10,799 bases of DNA from contig USGH01000072.1 of the NCBI GenBank assembly GCA_900554225.1, positions 1 through 10,799 on the forward strand, written 5' to 3'. How positions within the stretch are numbered: the stretch's first letter is position 1; every line of letters starts with the position of its first letter. The notes below the pieces were generated by a model. The model did not search any database, was not told the origin of the DNA, and saw nothing but the letters and a program-made list of their open reading frames with translations. Below are positions 5,619 to 10,799 of the stretch, one piece after another. The translations under genes and the position numbers were made by a program. Source of the stretch: an uncultured Eubacteriales bacterium. Lineage in GTDB: Bacteria > Bacillota > Clostridia > Oscillospirales > CAG-272.

Positions 5619-6665
5619 GTGAAGACCACCCTGTGTATGCTTTTGACAGGCGTATTGCTTGTCTCCTGTGCGGCGCGCATGGATGTTCCGGCCGATCCCG
5701 TGTCCGCGGAACCAATACAGGCGACGGCGGATTTATTTGCCATGGATACATTTATGACGCTGAGGGCCTATGGCCCACAGGCGGATACGCTTTTGGACAC
5801 AGCGAAAACGCGGATCACCGCCTTGGAGGGAACGCTGTCTGTCACAGATCCCGAAAGCGATGTGTGGACACTAAATCACGCGGCGGGGCAATGCGTACAG
5901 GTAAGCGAAGACACGGCCGCGATTCTTCGCGGCGCGGAGGAGATCAGCGAGATGACAAACGGCGCGCTGGATATTTCGGTATATCCGCTTGTCGCGGCAT
6001 GGGGATTTACGACCGGTTCCTATCAGATCCCTGACGCGGAAACGATCGCGGAACTCCTGCCGCTGGTGGATTACACGCAGATCGATCTGGACGGACAGAA
6101 CGTAACGCTTCCGGACGGGATGCAGATCGATCTCGGCGCCGTCGCCAAAGGATATACCGGCGATGTAATCGCTGACCTTTTGCGGGAGGGCGGCGTTACC
6201 TCCGCGCTTCTGAATCTCGGCGGAAATGTACATACCATAGGAACAAAGCAGGATGGCACACCATGGAAGATCGCGATCGCCAATCCGTTTGCGCCCGAAA
6301 CCAATCTGCTGCATCTGGAAATTGCCGACGCGGTGGTGATCACGTCCGGCAACTATGAGCGGTATTTTATCGGCGAGGACGGCAATCGCTACTGTCACAT
6401 TCTCGACAGCGAAACCGGATATCCCGCCGACAACGGGATCGTTTCCATGACGATTGTCGGGGAAAGCGGACTGACCTGCGACGCTCTCTCCACGGCGCTG
6501 TACGTCTGTGGGGCAGAGCGCGCCGTGCAGCTATGGCGCGATGTGGGAGGATTTGAAATGATCTATGTGACCGATGACGGAACGATATATCTGACGGAAG
6601 GATTGGCAGACCGGTATACAAATGTAAGCGGTCTGCCGCTGGAGATCGTGCCTTATGCATCCTAA
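5619..6665 (+). CDS. apbE: FAD:protein FMN transferase, lipoprotein (ApbE)
   Basis: ApbE splits FAD and joins the FMN part to a Thr of target proteins on the outer side of the membrane, using Mg2+. From GTG 5619 the protein has 348 residues: a lipoprotein signal with lipobox LVSC (Cys17), then FAMDTFMTL (40-47), GALDISVYPLVAAWGF (115-130), IDLGAVAKGY (170-179), SALLNLGGNVHTIG (195-208), ITSGNYERYF (241-250), HILDSETGYP (260-269) and CDALSTAL (287-294). The last holds the Asp and Thr of the metal site. All the usual blocks are present, so the enzyme should be active. GTG 5619 gives MKTT and a compact signal peptide; GTG 5610, nine bases earlier inside the previous gene, is possible. The neighbour upstream carries its canonical target motif, so that protein is the obvious substrate; the Tp47-like protein is a second candidate. 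Confidence 0.95.
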   Translation: MKTTLCMLLTGVLLVSCAARMDVPADPVSAEPIQATADLFAMDTFMTLRAYGPQADTLLDTAKTRITALEGTLSVTDPESDVWTLNHAAGQCVQVSEDTAAILRGAEEISEMTNGALDISVYPLVAAWGFTTGSYQIPDAETIAELLPLVDYTQIDLDGQNVTLPDGMQIDLGAVAKGYTGDVIADLLREGGVTSALLNLGGNVHTIGTKQDGTPWKIAIANPFAPETNLLHLEIADAVVITSGNYERYFIGEDGNRYCHILDSETGYPADNGIVSMTIVGESGLTCDALSTALYVCGAERAVQLWRDVGGFEMIYVTDDGTIYLTEGLADRYTNVSGLPLEIVPYAS

Positions 6666-7014
6666 TGCCAAAAAAGTTCTTGTGATCTTAGTGGTTCTTC
6701 TCGTGATCTGTGTGGGGATCGTATCGTATTTGACCGTGCAGGAGCCCGGCAATATCGTGGTGATCGTGCAGAACGGGGAAGTGATCGAAAGGCTGGATTT
6801 ATCGAGAGAACCGGACCGCACGTTTACGATCGCAGCCGCGGATGGAGGTCAAAATACAATTTGTATGGAAAACGGTACGATCTATATGCTTTCCGCGGAT
6901 TGTCCCGACCAGACCTGCGTGCATATGGGAGTACTACAGAATGAAGCGGCGCCGATCGTATGTCTCCCGCATAAGCTGCTCATCCGTTTCGGAGAGGCGG
7001 AAACAGAATCATGA
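6655..7014 (+). CDS. NusG domain II-containing membrane-anchored protein
   Basis: The protein has 119 residues and overlaps the end of apbE by 11 bases. One membrane helix (7-26) is followed by an outside domain of about 90 residues with the hallmark ADCPDQTCVHMG (81-92) and IVCLPHKLLI (101-110), giving conserved Cys83, Cys88 and Cys103. I know this family (NusG_II, PF07009) as small exported proteins usually next to apbE, FMN-binding proteins and Gx transporters; it is unrelated in role to the transcription factor NusG. The Cys set could bind a metal or take part in redox chemistry, but its function is not established. GGAG about 10 bases upstream is an acceptable ribosome site. Confidence 0.88.
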   Translation: MHPNAKKVLVILVVLLVICVGIVSYLTVQEPGNIVVIVQNGEVIERLDLSREPDRTFTIAAADGGQNTICMENGTIYMLSADCPDQTCVHMGVLQNEAAPIVCLPHKLLIRFGEAETES

Positions 7015-7496
7015 ATGCAAAAAAAGTAACGCAGCTGGCCCTGTTGTCGGCTGTCGCACTGATCATCTTCATTGTCGAATTGCGGATTCCCAATCTTGTC
7101 CCGATCCCGGGCGTCAAGCTGGGGCTGGCGAATATCGTCACCGTGTACGCGGTGTACCGCTATAGGCCTGTCGAGGTTTTCCTGATCGTCTTGGTGCGGA
7201 TCGTTCTCGGCAGTATGTTCAGCGGAACGGCGCTGTCCTTTTTGTACAGCCTTGGCGGCGCTGTATGCTGTCTCTGCGGCATGCTCCTTCTCAAGCGGGT
7301 GATCCCCCTGTCCTGTCTGTGGCTATCCAGCCCGTGCGGCGCGGTGTTCCACAATATAGGACAGATCGTTGTAGCGATGCTTGTCATGCGAACGTCCGCG
7401 GTGCTCGTATATTTGCCGACGCTGATGATATCGGGTATTGTTGCGGGATTGTTCACCGGTGTGTGCGGACAGATTTTGGTGAGAAGAATTCCATAA
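7011..7496 (+). CDS. Gx transporter family / heptaprenyl diphosphate synthase component I-like membrane protein
   Basis: The protein has 161 residues, nearly all in 5-6 membrane helices. Its start overlaps the previous stop (ATGA). Motifs of family PF07456 are clear: PIPGVKLGLANIVT (31-44), VRIVLGSMFSGTALSFLYSLGG (62-83, read here with small gaps from the family pattern) and GAVFHNIGQI (110-119). The family is often named heptaprenyl diphosphate synthase subunit I, but the fold and membrane nature are more like the substrate-binding S-components of ECF vitamin transporters. In this operon, uptake of a flavin or quinone precursor is a reasonable inference, not shown. It is the last gene before a terminator hairpin. 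The length is a little short of the usual 165-175 residues. Confidence 0.88.
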   Translation: MNAKKVTQLALLSAVALIIFIVELRIPNLVPIPGVKLGLANIVTVYAVYRYRPVEVFLIVLVRIVLGSMFSGTALSFLYSLGGAVCCLCGMLLLKRVIPLSCLWLSSPCGAVFHNIGQIVVAMLVMRTSAVLVYLPTLMISGIVAGLFTGVCGQILVRRIP

Positions 7497-7505
7497 GCGG
7501 AGATA

Positions 7506-7540
7506 AAGAAGGGACTGTTGCACGGACAGTTCCTTCTTCT
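7506..7540 (+). terminator. Terminator hairpin of the redox operon
   Basis: AAGAAGGGACTGT (7506-7518) pairs with 7526-7538 through 13 bp, one of them G-U, around the loop TGCACGG. The U-rich part is within and just after the stem (TTCTTCTGT). It lies 10 bases after the last stop codon, which supports termination although the T tract is poor. Confidence 0.65.
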
Positions 7541-7653
7541 GTATAGCTGTGAGAAACGGATTTGCTCTTTCCCGGTCACGACCATGGCGCAAACCGATAC
7601 GGCGTACGTTTCTGCCATTCTCCCGATCCGCGATTTCAAAACGGGAAAACCGA

Positions 7654-7682
7654 TTGACAGCACGCAAAAAATGTGGTATTCT
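7654..7682 (+). promoter_or_regulatory. Sigma-A promoter of the two-component module
   Basis: TTGACA (7654-7659), 17 bases, TATTCT (7677-7682). The spacer ends ATGTGG directly before TAT, much as the redox operon promoter ends GTGTGG. The leader is about 70 bases and contains a small inverted repeat, CTATGC (7713-7718) / GCATAG (7727-7732). Confidence 0.8.
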
Positions 7683-7757
7683 AAGTACAGACCATGCGTG
7701 CTGTCGCAGTATCTATGCGCAGAATAGCATAGCACCTACTCCCGCAAGGAGGACGAA

Positions 7758-8423
7758 ATGCCATATAAAATCGCCATCTGTGACGACGAACCGCTCCATA
7801 TTGAGAAAATCCGACGTATCCTTCAGGATGAAGAAACAGACGATTACACCAGTCCCGCGCTCCTTTGGCAGGCCATAGCCAACGGCAAGCGATACGATGT
7901 CCTGTTTCTGGACATTATGATGCCGGAAATGGATGGGATCTCTCTTGCCCGCGCGCTTCGTGAAAAGGATGTGGATATGCTCCTTGTCTTCATCACAAGC
8001 AAAATTGAATTTATGCAGACCGGTTATGAGGTCCGAGCGTTCCGGTATCTGTTGAAGGATCAGCTCGAAACGGGCTTGCCGAGAATCTGGAAAGATATTG
8101 AAAAGGAGCTGCTCTCTCGCGCGGACGCCTACTTCACTTATACATTTGAACGAAAGACATATCGTTATCCCTGCCGCGATATTTTGTATTTTGAAAGCAA
8201 TCTGCGCCGCCTCATCCTGCACACCAACCGGGAGACAGCCGTTTTATACGGCAAGCTGGACGATTTATCGAAAAAATATCCGCTGTTTGTCCGCATACAC
8301 AAGAGCTATCTTGTCAACCGCCGCCACATTCGCGTAATTTCCGCGGGGACGGTCGTATTGTCAAACGGAGATATTTTGCCCATCAGCCGCAAATACGCGG
8401 ATTCGTTGGAGGAGCTGCGATGA
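7758..8423 (+). CDS. LytTR-family response regulator
   Basis: The protein has 221 residues with AAGGAGG 5 bases before the ATG. The receiver domain (1 to about 118) has the acidic pair Asp9-Asp10 (AICDDE), phospho-acceptor Asp52 (LFLDIMMPEMDG), Thr80 (FITSK) and Lys100 (YLLKDQ), all as expected for phosphorylation. A LytTR DNA-binding domain follows (about 122-221), with RYPCRDILYFES (136-147), FVRIHKSYLVN (177-187) and LPISRKY (207-213). Such AgrA/ComE-like proteins bind pairs of direct repeats and often control peptide, bacteriocin or quorum functions. It overlaps the kinase gene by 4 bases (ATGA). Likely target is its own region or the exporter at 9519, but I see no clear repeat pair there. 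Confidence 0.94.
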   Translation: MPYKIAICDDEPLHIEKIRRILQDEETDDYTSPALLWQAIANGKRYDVLFLDIMMPEMDGISLARALREKDVDMLLVFITSKIEFMQTGYEVRAFRYLLKDQLETGLPRIWKDIEKELLSRADAYFTYTFERKTYRYPCRDILYFESNLRRLILHTNRETAVLYGKLDDLSKKYPLFVRIHKSYLVNRRHIRVISAGTVVLSNGDILPISRKYADSLEELR

Positions 8424-9442
8424 TCCTCTGTATCAGCCTTGTTATCGATATGGTTTTGCTTACCCTGAAGGCTGTCCGCAAGCGAAATCCCACGGAATGT
8501 CTGCGCTTCTTGTCTATGTCCATGATCGTCAATGCCATCGCGTATTATATGCTCCTCGGGTTGACAAGGACGTTCGGATATAGTCTTCTGCTTGCGCTGG
8601 TCTGCTGTGCGGCCGCGAAAATTTTCGTTGTCTGGTTCTATCTCCAAGCCGCGGAGGGGAAAGGACAGAATATACCTGCCTATCTTCTGACCATTCTGCT
8701 GTCTCTCTGTCCGCACGCGGACCCGATTCCCGGTCTCATCAGCGAAGCGATTCTGCTCGTTTACGTCGTATACAGGGAACGCCGTGAAAAGGCAGAGCCC
8801 ACAGAATCGCCGGACACCCACATACGGAAAGAGAGCGACATATACTTAAAAACCATCGAGGAGAGCTACCGCAAGAACCGCGCCCTCATGCACGACTTGA
8901 AGAACCACATCATTGTCCTGCGTTCCCTTGCGGAGCGGAAGGAATACGACAGGCTGCTTGCCTATACGGATTCCATGGCGGATGCGGTATCCGAAAATCT
9001 GTTTCCGGTACATTCCGGGAATATCGTTCTGGACGCGCTTCTGGCGGACAAATATCACATCGCGCGCCGGAACGGAATATTTGTGGAATTCCAGACGGTG
9101 TGTTACAACGCCGATCTGGACAGCGGGGATCTATGCACCGTCATCGGCAATTTGCTGGACAACGCCATCGCGGAAAACCTCCGGGAACAAAATCCGGAAG
9201 CGCGGTACATTTCCGTAGTCATCCGCTCTGCCGACGACGATGTGACGATCCGGATCCGGAATCCGCTGTTTCATGTATTGAAGGTACAAAATGGTCTTCC
9301 GGCAAGCGACAAACCGGACTTAGAGCACCATGGCATCGGACTGAAAAATGTCCGCAGAGTCTGCGACAAGTATCACGGTACCCTGCTTTGGGAGGATACG
9401 GACGGGACTTTCACGGCTACCGCCAGACTGAAAATGACATGA
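8420..9442 (+). CDS. GHKL-type sensor histidine kinase
   Basis: The protein has 340 residues, translated from GGAGG (8408-8412) and overlapping the regulator stop. The N-terminal part has about four hydrophobic segments (3-17, 31-48, 53-76, 86-118), fewer than the six or seven of most AgrC-like kinases. A linker with charged heptads (120-150) leads to the phosphorylation motif ALMHDLKNHI (155-164), with His158. The ATP-binding domain follows, with N box IGNLLDNAIAEN (242-253) and G box HHGIGLKNV (303-311). The N box ends IAEN where IEAC/IEAS is common. It should phosphorylate the adjacent LytTR regulator; the signal, possibly a peptide, is unknown. Confidence 0.93.
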   Translation: MILCISLVIDMVLLTLKAVRKRNPTECLRFLSMSMIVNAIAYYMLLGLTRTFGYSLLLALVCCAAAKIFVVWFYLQAAEGKGQNIPAYLLTILLSLCPHADPIPGLISEAILLVYVVYRERREKAEPTESPDTHIRKESDIYLKTIEESYRKNRALMHDLKNHIIVLRSLAERKEYDRLLAYTDSMADAVSENLFPVHSGNIVLDALLADKYHIARRNGIFVEFQTVCYNADLDSGDLCTVIGNLLDNAIAENLREQNPEARYISVVIRSADDDVTIRIRNPLFHVLKVQNGLPASDKPDLEHHGIGLKNVRRVCDKYHGTLLWEDTDGTFTATARLKMT

Positions 9443-9518
9443 AACCCGTAAATTCTTACATGGAGCGGAAACACAAAAGAAAATATGATATACTGAACGC
9501 TGTCAGGAGGTATGTTTT

Positions 9519-10799
9519 ATGGAAACCAAACGGGAACATGTACTCCAGAACAGCGTTTTTGCTTTAAGAACCGTTTTTCATTACGCGCCGGTCATTGCGT
9601 GCGTATACGCGGTATTCGCGCTGACCAGCTCTGTGTTTACGGTCGTGCAGATCCTGTTTCTGGAAAAACTGGTGAATCAGGTGACGGCGTATATTGCCTC
9701 TCCCGCAGACAGTCATGCGGTCTTTCTCTGGGGAGTGCTGTATGTCGCCTCTCTCATCGCGGCACAGCTGTATCAGTTTTCCCTCGGCAAATTGGAGCGC
9801 CACCTGCACCGGAAGCTGACGAAATCCCTCTCGCCCGCTATCATAGACAAATTCTCCAAAATCGCCTATTCCTACTTTGAAAACGCGGAATGCAAGGACA
9901 CCATGTCCCGCATGACCGCCGATCCGCAGCAGATGATCCATAGTACATTCCTTTCTGTGCTCTCCTGTGTCAGTCAGGTGATGCAGCTTGTCGGTATCCT
10001 CGGCGTGTTTTTCCGCGCGTCTTTCTGGATCGGAATGGGCGCGGCGCTGATCGGTATTCCCATGTCCATTCTTGATCTGCGTGCCACGGATAAGCAACAG
10101 CGTCTCTTACGGGAAGCCACCATGGACCAGCGTATGGGGGAGTACCAGCAGGGACTATTCGCAAACAAGCATTCGGCGTATGAGATCAAGATTTTCCGCG
10201 CGAAAGAACATATCCTCGATATGTGGTACGAAACAATGCGGAAAATTTTCAGTCGTTATGTCCGCGTCACAAACGTCCTTCTGCGGACGCAGGGGATCGT
10301 TTCTCTCCTGAAAATCACCTATACCGCCTTTGCTGTCGTGACCCTTGTACTCGGCTTTCTGTCCGGAAAAATCGAGCTCGGCGTTCTTGTATCGATCCTG
10401 AGTTCTATCGGGAGCCTGTTCTCCATTCTGGGAGCGGCGTCTTACTCTCTCTCCGCACTCGGCGCGAGAACGTATGAGATCGGTTACTACAAGGAGTTTC
10501 TCGGCTTTGCGGAGCAGGAGCGCGGCACGGAACACCTGGCCTCCGCGTGCGATATTGTTTTTGAGAATGTGACCTTCCGTTATCCGGGAACGGAGCGCGA
10601 TATTCTCCACAATCTCAGCTTCCATATCCGGTCGGGCGAAAAGGTCGCGCTGGTTGGCGTGAACGGTGCGGGAAAATCCACCATCGTGAAGCTGCTCTGC
10701 GGACTGTATGTGCCGGACAGCGGGAGAATCACCATCGGCGGCAAGGACATAACAGCGTTGTCGACGGAGGCTTTGCACAAGGTGATCGCCGTGGTGTTC
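9519..10799 (+). CDS. ABC exporter half-transporter, permease plus ATPase (partial)
   Basis: The first 427 residues are present; the window ends right before the Q-loop Gln (IAVVF). AGGAGG (9505-9510) is 8 bases upstream of ATG 9519; an ATG at 9512 is in another frame and gives no family match. A six-helix membrane domain (about 20-330) includes an intracellular coupling region (SPAIIDKFSKIAYSYFENAE, 105-124, and RATDKQQRLLREATMDQRMG, 188-207). It is joined to a nucleotide-binding domain starting ASACDIVFENVTFRYPG (341-357), with Walker A GVNGAGKST (380-388). This is the clostridial peptide/drug exporter type, likely with a partner half beyond the window. It lies 76 bases after the kinase stop with no terminator between, so it is probably co-transcribed and regulated by the two-component pair. 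A TATACT at 9489 without a good -35 could be an activated internal promoter. Confidence 0.92.
   Translation, partial: METKREHVLQNSVFALRTVFHYAPVIACVYAVFALTSSVFTVVQILFLEKLVNQVTAYIASPADSHAVFLWGVLYVASLIAAQLYQFSLGKLERHLHRKLTKSLSPAIIDKFSKIAYSYFENAECKDTMSRMTADPQQMIHSTFLSVLSCVSQVMQLVGILGVFFRASFWIGMGAALIGIPMSILDLRATDKQQRLLREATMDQRMGEYQQGLFANKHSAYEIKIFRAKEHILDMWYETMRKIFSRYVRVTNVLLRTQGIVSLLKITYTAFAVVTLVLGFLSGKIELGVLVSILSSIGSLFSILGAASYSLSALGARTYEIGYYKEFLGFAEQERGTEHLASACDIVFENVTFRYPGTERDILHNLSFHIRSGEKVALVGVNGAGKSTIVKLLCGLYVPDSGRITIGGKDITALSTEALHKVIAVVF

Noticed and set aside
4472..5743. A 423-residue open frame on the minus strand
   Set aside because: It lies opposite the haem/FMN protein and apbE start, which have clear family motifs. 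Its composition (His, Arg, Gly rich) is that of an antisense shadow, and there is no ribosome site.
9512..9880. Alternative start ATG 9512 with a 122-residue product
   Set aside because: It is in a different frame from the ABC exporter, is too close to AGGAGG (1 base), and its product has no family likeness.
1..10799. CRISPR array, tRNA, rRNA, insertion sequence or phage attachment site
   Set aside because: No regularly spaced repeats, cloverleaf-like sequence, ribosomal RNA segments, transposase or integrase motifs were seen on either strand.

Overview
The window suggests a low- to mid-GC Gram-positive anaerobe of the Clostridia (Oscillospiraceae/Lachnospiraceae-like). The basis is strong AGGAGG ribosome sites with several GTG starts, a surface protein ending in a sortase-like tail, a LytTR/GHKL two-component pair, ABC exporters of the half-transporter type, and an ECF sigma factor with the long C-terminal extension I know from Clostridia. 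No species can be named from the sequence alone. I see no rRNA, tRNA, insertion sequence or CRISPR array.

Layout. (1) 2-259 is the end of an ABC exporter ATPase, closed by a hairpin terminator that also lies just past the end of a minus-strand gene. (2) 372-1365, minus strand, is an ECF sigma factor with a C-terminal extension. It is split by a +1 frameshift in a run of six A (T6 at 935-940 on the + strand), and it has a sigma-A promoter plus a candidate autoregulatory ECF promoter. (3) 1710-2243 is a methylguanine-DNA methyltransferase. (4) After a 630-base intergenic region with a consensus promoter and two matching dyads, a five-gene operon runs from 2874 to 7496: a secreted Tp47-like surface protein, a membrane haem protein fused to an FMN-binding domain, a lipoprotein ApbE flavin transferase, a NusG-domain-II membrane protein and a Gx-transporter/heptaprenyl-diphosphate-synthase-I family membrane protein. 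A terminator hairpin follows. (5) From a second consensus promoter at 7654, a LytTR response regulator, a GHKL sensor kinase and an ABC exporter half-transporter (cut by the window end) run in one direction.

How the parts work together. The five-gene operon is the centre of interest. ApbE attaches FMN covalently to a Thr in a D-x-x-[S/T]-G-A-T motif outside the membrane, and the gene immediately before it carries exactly that motif (DAVSGAT) on an extracytoplasmic domain behind a haem-b-type membrane domain. The first gene carries a near-match (DAVSSAT) in a secreted, probably wall-anchored protein of the family of Treponema Tp47. I infer a flavin-based extracytosolic electron-transfer system in which electrons pass from the membrane through haem to bound FMN, with the surface protein as partner, acceptor or second flavoprotein. 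The electron donor and terminal acceptor are not encoded here. The two-component/ABC module at the right looks like a peptide-sensing or export unit and has no visible link to the redox operon.
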